A stretch of DNA of 64,000 nt, taken from contig CP166298.1 in NCBI GenBank assembly GCA_041281825.1, positions 1,612,001 through 1,676,000 of the forward strand, given 5' to 3'. The notes under the pieces were generated by a model. The model was not told where the DNA came from and searched no databases. It saw only the letters and a list, made by a program, of their open reading frames with translations. The stretch comes from Paenibacillus_D tarimensis_A. GTDB taxonomy: Bacteria > Bacillota > Bacilli > Paenibacillales > Paenibacillaceae. A program made the translations under genes and the position numbers. This document shows, in pieces, positions 8,895-17,559 of this stretch (positions within the stretch are counted from its first letter, which is position 1; each line of letters begins with the position of its first letter).

Positions 8895-9329
8895 ATGAAT
8901 AATCAAAGCGTGGTTCATATGAATACGTTTAAGGTTGCCAGCGATCAACTTGATCAAATTTCAGATGTTCTCCAATCTGAGCTGAAACGGAAGCAGCGCG
9001 CATTAAAGGTGAAAGAATTTCTGAAGTGTCTCGCCGCTGATCCTGAATTCGCCGACCTGCAGCCGAACCCGAATAGCCGAAGCCTTTCCGAGTGGTTGTA
9101 CATTGCCGAATATCCGATTAAACAAGAAATGATTTACAGCTATGAGAAGAGAAGATTCGAAAGCTCCAACAGACGGCCGGTCATTGACTTGGCGGAGCTG
9201 CTGACAATGCTGTTAAAAAAGCAAGGAGTGAATTATACATTTGAGGATTTAATGGATCATGTATTGGCAGGGGGGGCATTAGCGGACTTTTTGTGCGAGA
9301 GGGAAACGGATAAAGCTGCCGCATTATAA
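8895..9329 (+). CDS. Uncharacterised 144-aa protein upstream of the EPS locus
   Basis: The start is clear, with ATGGAGG about 9 bases before the ATG. I do not recognise the family. The product is soluble with no signal peptide or membrane segment. Residues 20-45 are Lys/Leu-rich and likely helical. The C-terminal half carries short helices (VIDLAELLTMLLKKQG, YTFEDLMDHVLAGGALADFL). It lies immediately before the EPS promoter region at 9378 and is transcribed in the same direction, so a regulatory or accessory role in EPS production is possible but unsupported by sequence. Confidence 0.7.
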   Translation: MNNQSVVHMNTFKVASDQLDQISDVLQSELKRKQRALKVKEFLKCLAADPEFADLQPNPNSRSLSEWLYIAEYPIKQEMIYSYEKRRFESSNRRPVIDLAELLTMLLKKQGVNYTFEDLMDHVLAGGALADFLCERETDKAAAL

Positions 9330-9377
9330 GAGATAGTAACCGTTATGAAAAAAAATTTAATTATTTTCAGAAAATAG

Positions 9378-9432
9378 TATACAAGAATATTCACTATGAA
9401 TTATAATAAGTTCGACAATATTCGTTTTGAAT
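9378..9432 (+). promoter_or_regulatory. EPS promoter 1 with two ATTC-N5-GAAT palindromes
   Basis: TATACA (9378-9383) and TATAAT (9402-9407) are separated by 18 bp. One palindrome, ATTCACTATGAAT (9389-9401), fills the spacer and abuts the -10 box. A second, ATTCGTTTTGAAT (9420-9432), lies downstream, 31 bp centre to centre. The same arrangement is found at 27608, before the second EPS half. The placement predicts a repressor-like or architectural regulator. Its identity is unknown. Confidence 0.7.
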
Positions 9433-9586
9433 ATTATTTCTGTAATCAAATGTAATTTTACTTTTTGCTGTATATCCAGAAGAGGAGGGATATTGTGTCT
9501 GATCCGGGATATGCAATGCAATATTTTTTTTATCCTTGTGGTCGCGATTCGAATAACTCTGCTGTTGAAAGATTTTGATGGCTATT

Positions 9587-9970
9587 ATGATCGATATTCA
9601 TAGTCACATTTTGCCCTACGGCTATTGTGATGGCCAGACTTACGGTTGCGGATGGTACTAGCGTCATGATTGCTACATCTTATGCTTAGGGTGGAAGATA
9701 CAAAAGCAAGCCGGAATCGGTAATCGAAGGCGTTCGTCAATTCAACCTGGTTTTGCAAGGTGCTGTTCTTGTCCATTTCTTGCGTCGGATACTCACGATG
9801 TCTGGTTCAGACCACCGGGATTACAATCTGCTTATCGACTTATTACCAGGCGGTACGGTCAAGAAACAGGGGAAAAGATGCAACGCAACAGCCGGCTGAT
9901 CCTGCAAGATCAGCCGTTTGAAATAGACAAGCCGTCGATCCCGCGAAAAATATGGTTTGCGATTATATGA
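9587..9970 (+). pseudogene. ywqE: Decayed YwqE/CpsB-type protein-tyrosine phosphatase
   Basis: MIDIHSHILP at 9587 is the metal-binding start of PHP-fold phosphatases of the YwqE/CpsB family. The frame then breaks and stops. It resumes near 9630 as MARLTVADGTSVMIAT, hits a stop, and continues with GRYKSKPESVIEGVRQFN. The middle of the gene is missing. The last ~100 bases read YGQETGEKMQRNSRLILQ and PSIPRKIWF, resembling the family C-terminus, ending in a TGA that overlaps the next possible ATG. YwqE-type enzymes dephosphorylate BY-kinases. Here the enzyme is clearly dead while modulator and kinase genes follow directly. Confidence 0.8.
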
Positions 9971-9987
9971 GTAACGGAGGAAATGAC

Positions 9988-10740
9988 TTGGAGTTAAAAC
10001 AATATTGGAACATTGTGAAAAAACGATTGTGGATCATCATGTTGCTCGCTGTTGTTTTTGGGACAGTCACCGGATTCTATTCCTATTCTTTTATTAAACC
10101 CCAATATGCAGCCTCAACGAAGCTCATTGTTAATCAGTCAAATGGCACAGGAGACATTCTCGATCGACTCGATTTAGGTTCAATCAACTCAAGTATTCAA
10201 CTGTTGAAAACGTACAAAGAAATAATTCGAACGCCAAAAATAATGAATCAGGTCGTTGAAGAATATCCGCAGCTGGGTGTGACGGCCGGCGATCTCATCA
10301 GGAGAGTCAGCGTCAGTTCGGTGAACGATACTCAGGTTATGTCGGTCACAGTCATTGATTCCGACTACGAAAGAGCGGCCCGCAGCGCCAACGCAATCTC
10401 CATTGTATTCCAAAAGGCGATTCCGGAGCTGATGAAGGTCGATAACATTTCCATTCTGGATGAAGCGAATCCGAACAGCACACCTGTTTACATTTCGCCT
10501 AACCCTGTCAAAAATATCGTCGTTTCGATCATATTAGCTGTTCTTCTAGGGCTGGGCCTAGTGTTTCTGATCGAATACCTGGATGACACGATCAAGACGG
10601 AAGAAGATGTGACAAGGATCTTGCAGTTGCCGACGCTTTCTGCCATTCCTAAAATCAAGGTAAGAGATATGAAGAGATACAAGGAGAGAATCACCGATGA
10701 ACCGTTAAGGAGTGGGAAAAATGTCACGTTCGAAGCTTAG
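9988..10740 (+). CDS. ywqC: Wzz/CapA-type chain-length modulator, BY-kinase activator
   Basis: The product has 250 residues from TTG at 9988, chosen because GGAGG lies seven bases before it. An in-frame ATG at 9967 has no ribosome site. A transmembrane helix at about residues 15-36 and another near 175-195 flank an external Wzz domain with NQSNGTGD and the typical SVSSVNDTQVMSVTVID block. The cytoplasmic tail after the second helix is short. In B. subtilis the homologue YwqC activates the kinase YwqD and sets polymer length. It overlaps the kinase gene by 20 bases. The symbol is given by homology and synteny with ywqCDEF. Confidence 0.9.
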   Translation: MELKQYWNIVKKRLWIIMLLAVVFGTVTGFYSYSFIKPQYAASTKLIVNQSNGTGDILDRLDLGSINSSIQLLKTYKEIIRTPKIMNQVVEEYPQLGVTAGDLIRRVSVSSVNDTQVMSVTVIDSDYERAARSANAISIVFQKAIPELMKVDNISILDEANPNSTPVYISPNPVKNIVVSIILAVLLGLGLVFLIEYLDDTIKTEEDVTRILQLPTLSAIPKIKVRDMKRYKERITDEPLRSGKNVTFEA

Positions 10741-11392
10741 ATGGCCGTTCATTGCAAAACTAAATCCGAAATCACCGATTACGGAAGCTTATAAAATGCT
10801 GCGGACAAACATTGATTTCTCTAATATCGAATCGAATGTCCAAACCGTCATGTTTACATCTACAAGAATGACCGAGGGGAAAAGCGTCACAACGGCTAAC
10901 ATTGCCGTTACTTATGCGCAAGCAGGTAAAAAAGTGTTGTTAATCGACGCGGATATGCGCAGGTCGACGCAGCATCAAATATTCGGCGTACCCAACCGAT
11001 CCGGGTTATCCTCCGTGTTAAGCAATCAGTGCAAGCTTCAGGAAGCGATCTTGTCTACCTCGGTCGATCATTTGAGTATTATTCCGGCGGGGCCGGTTCC
11101 TCCGAATCCTTCGGATATGCTGGCATCCAAACGGATGGAGTCGCTCATGGAACAAACGAAAGAGATGTTCGATATGATTCTGATCGACACGCCGCCGATC
11201 TTGCTTGTCACAGATGCGCAGGTTGTTGCGGCCAATTGCGATGGCACGGTTCTGGTGATTGAACCCGGATCAGTCAAGAGAGATTTGGCGTTAAAAGCCA
11301 AAGCGAGCTTGACACGAGTGAATGCGCGCATATTGGGAGTTGTATTAAACAATGTAAAGCGAAACGGCATCGAAGAACATTTTTACGCATAA
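10721..11392 (+). CDS. ywqD: BY-kinase-like CpsD/CapB ATPase with atypical P-loop
   Basis: The product has 223 residues from ATG 10721, with AAGGAG eight bases upstream and inside the preceding gene. Bacterial tyrosine kinases of this family carry Walker A, A' and B motifs and a C-terminal tyrosine cluster. Here Walker A' (VLLIDADMRRST) and Walker B (FDMILIDTPP) are normal. Walker A, however, reads TSTRMTEGKSVTTAN: the usual Pro-Gly before EGKS is Met-Thr, and the Thr after KS is Val. The C-terminus holds one Tyr (HFYA) and no tyrosine cluster. It may therefore bind nucleotide differently or autophosphorylate poorly. In EPS systems it acts with the Wzz modulator in the membrane. Confidence 0.85.
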   Translation: MSRSKLRWPFIAKLNPKSPITEAYKMLRTNIDFSNIESNVQTVMFTSTRMTEGKSVTTANIAVTYAQAGKKVLLIDADMRRSTQHQIFGVPNRSGLSSVLSNQCKLQEAILSTSVDHLSIIPAGPVPPNPSDMLASKRMESLMEQTKEMFDMILIDTPPILLVTDAQVVAANCDGTVLVIEPGSVKRDLALKAKASLTRVNARILGVVLNNVKRNGIEEHFYA

Positions 11393-11433
11393 GCAAGCGT
11401 AACGATTACTGAAATGTTCCGGCTTAAGCGCCA

Positions 11434-11530
11434 AGGTAATGTCTCCTGTACCTGTATAACCGGAGATACTCGGTCATACTGTGGGTCTTACTTGACCTTA
11501 GACGTCAAGCGTCGATGATGTGATGTGAGG
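11434..11530 (+). ncRNA. EAR-like (eps-associated) antitermination RNA, copy 1
   Basis: A 97-base segment starting AGGTAATGTCTCCTG and ending TGTGATGTGAGG is matched base for base in length by a second copy at 27879-27975. Both can form GTCTCC/GGAGA(T or C) and GACG/CGTC stems, and several differences fall in or near helices. Its place, directly after a BY-kinase gene inside an EPS operon, is that of the EAR element between epsB and epsC of B. subtilis. EAR promotes processive antitermination. The identification rests on position, repetition and structure. I could not run a covariance search. Confidence 0.7.
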
Positions 11531-11595
11531 GGGAATGCACGAGCACTTGAAAAAGTAGACGCAAGGCGTTTCTGCTTCAGACTGAGGAATCAGGT

Positions 11596-12684
11596 ATGAC
11601 GTTGGAGAGTGAGAAAACGATGCGTAAAAGGTTAGAGTTGGTCCAGGCATACAGGGGAATTGTCGCGATCCTTATATTAGTTTCCCATGTTAGTATTATC
11701 ATGCATGATTACACGGCTACTTTCGATTTCTTTTATTTGATCGGCAGATCGGGTGGCGTCGACTTTTTCTTCACATTGAGCGGTTTTTTAATCTACTATG
11801 TATATTCAGGATATCAGGGCAATAAAGCGAAGATTGTGGCGTTTGTGGAGAAGCGGTGTTTGAGAATATTTCCTCTCGTCTGGTTTTTTACCTTGCTAAG
11901 CTTGCCAGTGTACGCGGTATTTAATACAATCGGCAACGGCAACGAATTAAATGTAACGGTGATTGTTAAATCGTTGTTCCTGATTCCACAGAGAGAGCCC
12001 GTTCTTGGGGCAACGTGGTCATTAAGCCATATCATTCTGTTCTATATGTTTTTTGCTTTGTACATGTTCTATCCGAAAGTGATGAAATATATTGTTGCAG
12101 TATATGCCTGCTTAATCTTATTGAAAGCTGTCCTTGGTTATGCTCCTTCCGGGGAAATTATCAAGAGTATCCTCAGTCCATACAACCTTAACTTTGCTGC
12201 GGGTGCGCTGTGCGCCTATTTTGTACTCCGATATGGAAGCAAAATCGGATATACCGCCATAACAGCGGGCATTTCCGGTTTTTTGCTGAATTGGCTTTTT
12301 CATTACTACAACCTAACAATGGTGCCGCTGGAACCCATATATTTATTGTCATCTATATGTTTGCTATACGGGGCTTCCAAGATTGACGGGATCAAGAAAC
12401 TGCCAAAGATTTTTGACATTTTGGGTGATGCTTCCTACTCGATTATTATTACCAATCTGCCCATAACGATAATGTGCTCTAAATTAATGGAGAAGCTGGG
12501 TTTGTTCGGATTGATCGGTTTTCCATTATCCGTCGTAGCGGTCTTACTCGTTTCAACGATAGGCGGTGTTGTTGCCTATTATCTGGTAGAAAAACCTCTG
12601 GCAGCGAAAATAACACAAATGTATTACAACCTGAAAAATCATCGAGTCTTTCGATACCGCTCAGAAACACTTGATCAACGTTGA
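11596..12684 (+). CDS. Membrane acyltransferase (acyltransferase family 3)
   Basis: The 362-aa integral membrane protein has about ten hydrophobic segments. The N-terminus has the family pattern: ELVQAYRGIVAILILVSHVS, with the conserved Arg-Gly and His, then GGVDFFFTLSGFLIYYVY. These proteins (OatA, NodX, ExoZ type) transfer acetyl, succinyl or similar groups to extracytoplasmic sugars. No C-terminal SGNH domain is present, so it resembles the EPS-modifying members. GAGGAA precedes the ATG. It lies after the EAR-like RNA and before UDP-glucose dehydrogenase, pointing to acylation of the EPS repeat unit. The acyl group cannot be predicted. Confidence 0.88.
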   Translation: MTLESEKTMRKRLELVQAYRGIVAILILVSHVSIIMHDYTATFDFFYLIGRSGGVDFFFTLSGFLIYYVYSGYQGNKAKIVAFVEKRCLRIFPLVWFFTLLSLPVYAVFNTIGNGNELNVTVIVKSLFLIPQREPVLGATWSLSHIILFYMFFALYMFYPKVMKYIVAVYACLILLKAVLGYAPSGEIIKSILSPYNLNFAAGALCAYFVLRYGSKIGYTAITAGISGFLLNWLFHYYNLTMVPLEPIYLLSSICLLYGASKIDGIKKLPKIFDILGDASYSIIITNLPITIMCSKLMEKLGLFGLIGFPLSVVAVLLVSTIGGVVAYYLVEKPLAAKITQMYYNLKNHRVFRYRSETLDQR

Positions 12685-12753
12685 ATTCAAAAAATAAATA
12701 ATGTTTTTTTAGACTTTCTGAATTGTTCTAAGATAAAGACGGGAGTGAAGAGA

Positions 12754-14088
12754 ATGAACATTACAGTAATTGGCACCGGTTATGTCGGCCTCGTATCCGG
12801 CGTATGCTATGCCGAAATAGGGCACAATGTTACTTGCGTTGACAAGGACGAAGATAAAATCGGCAAGCTCAGGCAAGGAGTCATTCCGATCTATGAGCCT
12901 GGACTGAAGGAGCTGGCAGACAAAAATGTGCGTAGCGGCCGGTTAAGTTATACTACCGATTTGGCGGAGGCAATGCCCGATGCGGATATCGTCATTATTG
13001 CCGTCGGTACTCCACCGCTGCCAAACGGAGAAGCGGATATGCAATATGTGGATTCGGTAGCCAGGGAGATCGGTTATTTGTTGAACGGCTACAAGGTCAT
13101 TTGCGTCAAGAGCACCGTTCCGGTAGGCACCAACGATAACGTCCGTTCCATCATTGTTTCCGTAACCGATCAACCGTTCGACATCGCCTCGATTCCGGAG
13201 TTTCTGCGGGAAGGGTCGGCTGTTAAGGACACGATGAACCCGGACCGGATTGTCATAGGATCGGACAGCGAACGTGCCGTTCGACAGCTGGTTATGCTGC
13301 ATAAACCGCTTACCTCAAACATTGTCGTTACCGATATTCGCAGTGCGGAGATGATTAAATATGCCTCCAATGCCTTTTTGGCTACAAAAATATCATTCAT
13401 CAACGAAATTGCGAATATTTGCGAGAAAATGGATGCTGATGTGACGGAAGTTGCCCGGGGAATGGGAATGGACCGCAGAATCGGTTCGGCTTTTTTGCGG
13501 GCAGGCATCGGCTATGGAGGCTCTTGTTTTCCTAAAGATACAAAAGCGCTGATCCAGATTGCAGGAAATGTGGAATATGACTTCAAGCTTTTGAAGTCTG
13601 TCGTAGAAGTTAACCAGCATCAGCGTTTCGGCATTATCGACAAGCTGTACAAAGCGCTCGGCAACCTGCAGGGCAAGAAGATCGGGATCTGGGGGCTGGC
13701 ATTTAAGCCGGAAACCGATGATGTCCGCGAATCTCCGGCCATTGAAATCGTCGAGCGTCTCATTGAGCACGGTGCGATTCCCAAGGTTACTGATCCGATT
13801 GCCGCAAGCAATTTCCGGAAAATCGTGAATCATCCTGCCATTCAGTGGTGCGAATCGGCAATCGAAGCGGCTTCGGATTGTGAAGCTGTTTGCTTGTTGA
13901 CGGAATGGCAGCAGTTTGTTCAAGTGGATCTGAAAGAGCTTGAACAAGTTATGGCACGGCCGGTACTCATTGACGGCCGGAACGCATTCGACCGCGGTCA
14001 ACTTGAGGGAACCCGGTTTACTTATTTTTCAGTGGGCCGGCCATCTCTGAACATCGAAGACATCAGTGTGCAGGAATTATTTACCTAA
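12754..14088 (+). CDS. ugd: UDP-glucose 6-dehydrogenase
   Basis: The product has 444 residues from ATG 12754, with GGGAG upstream. The NAD-binding start is MNITVIGTGYVGLVSG. KSTVPVGT is present, and GIGYGGSCFPKDTKAL contains the catalytic Cys near residue 260. The C-terminal domain has KIGIWGLAFKPETDDVRES. It oxidises UDP-glucose to UDP-glucuronic acid, the donor of glucuronate for EPS. It corresponds to ywqF/tuaD in B. subtilis, completing a ywqCD-F set. It is the last gene of the first EPS half. Confidence 0.95.
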   Translation: MNITVIGTGYVGLVSGVCYAEIGHNVTCVDKDEDKIGKLRQGVIPIYEPGLKELADKNVRSGRLSYTTDLAEAMPDADIVIIAVGTPPLPNGEADMQYVDSVAREIGYLLNGYKVICVKSTVPVGTNDNVRSIIVSVTDQPFDIASIPEFLREGSAVKDTMNPDRIVIGSDSERAVRQLVMLHKPLTSNIVVTDIRSAEMIKYASNAFLATKISFINEIANICEKMDADVTEVARGMGMDRRIGSAFLRAGIGYGGSCFPKDTKALIQIAGNVEYDFKLLKSVVEVNQHQRFGIIDKLYKALGNLQGKKIGIWGLAFKPETDDVRESPAIEIVERLIEHGAIPKVTDPIAASNFRKIVNHPAIQWCESAIEAASDCEAVCLLTEWQQFVQVDLKELEQVMARPVLIDGRNAFDRGQLEGTRFTYFSVGRPSLNIEDISVQELFT

Positions 14089-14150
14089 TTCCTCAAATGA
14101 TCTCCATTTCCGCTATTTTTGATTAAGTAATACCTACGATAAGAAATATA

Positions 14151-14349
14151 AAGGGGGTGTCCCAGAAGTCATCAAAGATGACGGAGGGATACCTCCTTTC
14201 TGAAGTGCGACCAAGCATAGACAAAAAAGAAAAATAGCGGTACAGGAATAACCCCCTGAACCGCTATTGTTTCATTTTAACAACATTTTTGCTTAACGCA
14301 AGTTATTTCTCCAGCGAGCTTAGTCCTTTTGAGACAGCCCCTTTCTTTG
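14151..14349. mobile_element. MITE-like or decayed IS ends (imperfect inverted repeats)
   Basis: AAGGGGGTGTCCCAGAAG at 14151-14168 and, on the other strand at about 14331-14349, AAAGGGGCTGTCTCAAAAG form imperfect inverted ends about 200 bp apart. Ends of the type GGGGCTGTCTCAAAA are, from memory, common in IS1182-like elements of Bacillales. There is no transposase in between, only a hairpin terminator. It lies at the junction where the EPS locus is interrupted. Confidence 0.4.
14233..14275. terminator. Bidirectional terminator between ugd and the XRE gene
   Basis: AATAGCGGT at 14233-14241 pairs with ACCGCTATT at 14261-14269, with inner ACAGG/CCTG pairing. T-rich sequence follows on the plus strand, and an A-rich stretch precedes it (a T tract for minus-strand transcripts). 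It serves the convergent genes on both sides. Confidence 0.8.
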
Positions 14350-14375
14350 TGCTCTGGAGAAATTGCTGTTTTGAA

Positions 14376-14729
14376 TTAAACCTTATTGCCGGACGCGCGG
14401 TCCCGGACGACGCGTTCGAGCAGCCGTTTGACCAGTTCGAGATCCTCCTGCTCAAGAGGTACACCGTCCCAGTGCAGTTGCTTAAGGTTTAGTAATTCTC
14501 TTGCATTGCTACCGGGTTCGTGGACAATTGTATCCTCGGTGAGTCCCAATAAATAGTCTGCGGAAGTATTTAATTTTTTTGCAATATTTTGAATCGTTTC
14601 CAACGTCGGCTGCCTATAGCCGGATTCATAGCCGGCGTAGGTGCTTTTTGCTACCCCGACCGAATCCGCAAGTTCTTGCATTGAGTATTTTCTTGCTTTG
14701 CGCAGCTGTTTGAGGCGCTTGGAAAACAT
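14376..14729 (-). CDS. XRE-family helix-turn-helix regulator
   Basis: The 117-aa product has a Cro/C1-type HTH at residues 4-60: LKQLRKARKYSMQELADSVG, then STYAGYESGYRQPTLETIQN and YLLGLTEDT. The C-terminal half has an acidic/leucine-rich helix (EQEDLELVKRLLERVV) that may dimerise. AAGGGGG lies seven bases before the ATG. It resembles small SinR/AnsR/Xre regulators. In B. subtilis SinR represses the eps operon, and this gene is next to EPS genes, but the similarity is only at the level of the HTH fold. The promoter region to its right contains CCTATA/TATAGG repeats near 14753-14782 that could be an operator. Confidence 0.88.
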   Translation of the reverse strand: MFSKRLKQLRKARKYSMQELADSVGVAKSTYAGYESGYRQPTLETIQNIAKKLNTSADYLLGLTEDTIVHEPGSNARELLNLKQLHWDGVPLEQEDLELVKRLLERVVRDRASGNKV

Positions 14730-15071
14730 GGCAATGCCCCCTTAGTACAACTATACCTATAATTATATCTGCATATATAGGACAGTGATTACTTAGAACT
14801 TTCTCATTTTTTTAATTATACCATGATACGAAACGAGATGAAAAGTGCGGTTTTCCCCAGAGGAATCAAATGATGAAATATCCGTTTCGTCATAATCTTC
14901 AGCAACATGGACTGGAAATCGACAACTTGGTTGTGCTATCATGATGGGCGATAGGCTCTATGCAATCCACATAGAATTGAAACGAAATACATAATATATA
15001 AATAAGTCTGTCCCGTGGCACATCTTGACAAGCTGTACAAGCCGTTTTTGCTCGAATGCTCAGGAGTTAGT

Positions 15072-17321
15072 ATGAAGGAAGCAGGGGTTGGAATGAAAAA
15101 CAATTGGTTTTTTCGGCTGCTTTTATCTTATTTGCCGATCTTTCTAATTTTTATGCTTACCTTAAGCATCATCTTTTACCTAGCTGCGGCAGAGATTTCA
15201 AAAAAACAGGTTCTCCGGGCCAATCTCCTTTTTACCGAACAGGTAGTTCAATCCATCGATTACTCACTCCGAACAATCGAGCATTTGGTTAACAATGAGC
15301 TTAGCTCCAGAGAGAACTGGGACCGCTTCTTTGATCCCAATGAAGGGGAAAACAAATATGTGATTGAATATGAAATATCCAGAAAATTGACCCAATTGAA
15401 ACAATCCTCCCTTTTGATCGATTCCATTTACTTGATAAGAACTAAGGACCGCCATATTCTTGGTGACCATTCCTCCCTGTCGTCCATTGAAAACTTTGAA
15501 GATAAAGAATTTGTCATGGTTTTGCTGAAAGAGGATCATTCCGGCAATCATTATTTATGGACGGAACAGAGGCCGGTAACAAGATTCAATCAGGTTCCGA
15601 GCCAAGTTGTTTCCCTTATTCGGAAATATCCGCTGCTCTCCGGAGAGCTTGGATTTATGGTGGTTAATGTTAAGGTTAATGCGATCCGCAATTACCTGGT
15701 TGAACTTTCCGGCTCCAAGCTGAGTTATGTTCAATTGTACGATCGAAACGGAAATTATATGACGGGGAATGAAGCAAGCAATACGGAAAAGGAGGTTCTG
15801 GGAAACCCGCTCTCAAGCGTTAAATCGAACTACACGGGATGGGAAGCGAGAAGCGGAATATACGGCAGCGGAATAGGCAGTCATATTACTTTGGTATCGT
15901 ATATTTGGTTTATTCTTATCTTCATCGTATTTATCGCCGGAACAGCGCTTATTATTCTGGCAACCAAAAGGAATTATAAGCCCATAAAAATGATCATGAA
16001 TAAAATCTATAATTATTCATCTGCAGCGGGACAATTAAAATTTTCCGAAACCGACGAACTGAAAATCATCGAAACGGCATTTGACGACCTGGTTAAAAAA
16101 TCAAGCGCGGATTTGTTATATAAAAGAAAGCACTTCTTCCTGGAGCTGATTCAAGGCAATGCTCCGGCTGGTCTGGAATGGCAGAACGAAATGAAGAGCC
16201 TGGGATTAAATCTTCATTTTCATTATGCGGTTGCGGGAATCATTGAAATCGACCGGTATACGATACATTTCGAAAAATACAGCCAGCGGGATCAAAGGCT
16301 CCTGCGTTTTGCGATTGCCAATGTCATGGGGGAAATAGCCCGTAATTACGATATGGACGTTTGGGTGGAGTGGATTACCAAGGAGAGGCTGGGTATGCTG
16401 CTTCATTATTCTAAATCAAATGGAGAGATTGACATCATTCTTCGTCAGATGGGAGAAAGGCTGGTTGACTGGGTAACGTTTAATTTAAAGTTCACCATCA
16501 CGGTCAGTTACGGCATACCTGTCCATAAACCGGAAGAAGTCCATATGACGTTTCATAAGGCCAGCGAAGCGATGAATTATAAAGCGGTACTCGGCAATTC
16601 AAGGGTGATTACCCAAAAGGAGGTAACCTCCAGAAATGCCGGCATGATCTACGAGCAGCTCACAGTAATCCGTTCAATGGCCCAATGTTACCGGCTCGGT
16701 GACGAACGGTGGAAGGAACAGCTTGAACAAGTATTCTCCGAAATACAGGATGGAATGATTTCGCGGGAAGACATCGTTAAACTTGCGGGCTATATGGTTT
16801 ATCTTCTATATAAGGAAATGATGGAGCTTTCGGATGAGATTAAAGAATTATGGAGCAGTGAAGCGATGCCTAAACTGACCAAAGAAATCGAACAGATCGA
16901 TGTTCTTAACGAGTTCCATCAGCGCGTTATGGCCTTGCTAGGTTCTTATTATGAACAAATAGACAAGCTTAGGAAAGACCGGAACAATCACCCTCTCATT
17001 CAGGAAGTCAGGAAGTTTGTGGAAGACAATTACACGGATCCGAATATGTCGCTCTCCTTAATCGCCGAGAAATTTGAATTGAAGACGAGTTACTTAAGCC
17101 GTATGTTCAAGGTGGAAAACGGCGAAAATTTTGTGGACTATTTGGCGCGGATCCGGATGGAGAAAGCTATGGAATTATTAAAAAACACGACCGCGCCTAT
17201 CCAGGAAATCTCCATGATTGTCGGTTACGCACATTATATTTCCTTTAACCGGGTATTTAAGAAACTGACTGGGATGACCCCGGGCGACTACCGCAGATCC
17301 GCATCACTTCAAAAGGAATAG
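15072..17321 (+). CDS. Membrane-bound AraC-family sensor-regulator of the ABC/GH operon
   Basis: The product has 749 residues from ATG 15072 (AGGAG five bases before it). A later ATG at 15093 is also possible. One transmembrane helix near the N-terminus, an extracellular domain of about 260 residues of the Cache type, and a second helix (YIWFILIFIVFIAGTALIIL) are followed by a cytoplasmic region and a C-terminal AraC double HTH (LSLIAEKFELKTSYLSRMFK, ending GMTPGDYRR). Such one-component transmembrane regulators typically sense an extracellular sugar and activate the adjacent transporter, which here starts at 17560. The 14730-15071 gap shows no gene. Confidence 0.9.
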   Translation: MKEAGVGMKNNWFFRLLLSYLPIFLIFMLTLSIIFYLAAAEISKKQVLRANLLFTEQVVQSIDYSLRTIEHLVNNELSSRENWDRFFDPNEGENKYVIEYEISRKLTQLKQSSLLIDSIYLIRTKDRHILGDHSSLSSIENFEDKEFVMVLLKEDHSGNHYLWTEQRPVTRFNQVPSQVVSLIRKYPLLSGELGFMVVNVKVNAIRNYLVELSGSKLSYVQLYDRNGNYMTGNEASNTEKEVLGNPLSSVKSNYTGWEARSGIYGSGIGSHITLVSYIWFILIFIVFIAGTALIILATKRNYKPIKMIMNKIYNYSSAAGQLKFSETDELKIIETAFDDLVKKSSADLLYKRKHFFLELIQGNAPAGLEWQNEMKSLGLNLHFHYAVAGIIEIDRYTIHFEKYSQRDQRLLRFAIANVMGEIARNYDMDVWVEWITKERLGMLLHYSKSNGEIDIILRQMGERLVDWVTFNLKFTITVSYGIPVHKPEEVHMTFHKASEAMNYKAVLGNSRVITQKEVTSRNAGMIYEQLTVIRSMAQCYRLGDERWKEQLEQVFSEIQDGMISREDIVKLAGYMVYLLYKEMMELSDEIKELWSSEAMPKLTKEIEQIDVLNEFHQRVMALLGSYYEQIDKLRKDRNNHPLIQEVRKFVEDNYTDPNMSLSLIAEKFELKTSYLSRMFKVENGENFVDYLARIRMEKAMELLKNTTAPIQEISMIVGYAHYISFNRVFKKLTGMTPGDYRRSASLQKE

Positions 17322-17333
17322 GCATCATTTCTT

Positions 17334-17372
17334 GCAGGCGCACTGACTCCATGTCATTGCGCCTTGATTTGT
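17334..17372 (+). terminator. Terminator-like hairpin after the regulator
   Basis: AGGCGCA (17336-17342) pairs with TGCGCCT (17358-17364), with inner TGAC/GTCA pairing, followed by TGATTTGTT. A perfect 10-bp palindrome GTTGATCAAC lies further on at 17490-17499, upstream of the permease genes, and could be an operator. Confidence 0.6.
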
Positions 17373-17559
17373 TAAATGGCATTAGGCAAAACCTCATGCG
17401 AAACAAGGATGATTTCAATAAATGTTATGTACTCAAAAATTGTTACTTTCGGCTCATTAAATTCGTGTAACCCGGTTCAAAACTTGTATGTTGATCAACG
17501 GGAGCAACTGAAGTAACATTCGAACCAGGCTGCATAACCTTAAAGAGAAAGGTGAATCG

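Noticed and set aside
9494..9577. 27-codon ORF from a GTG with a good ribosome site in the EPS leader
   Set aside because: The product is not recognisable. It may be the former translation start region of the decayed phosphatase operon, but it is too weak to call a gene.
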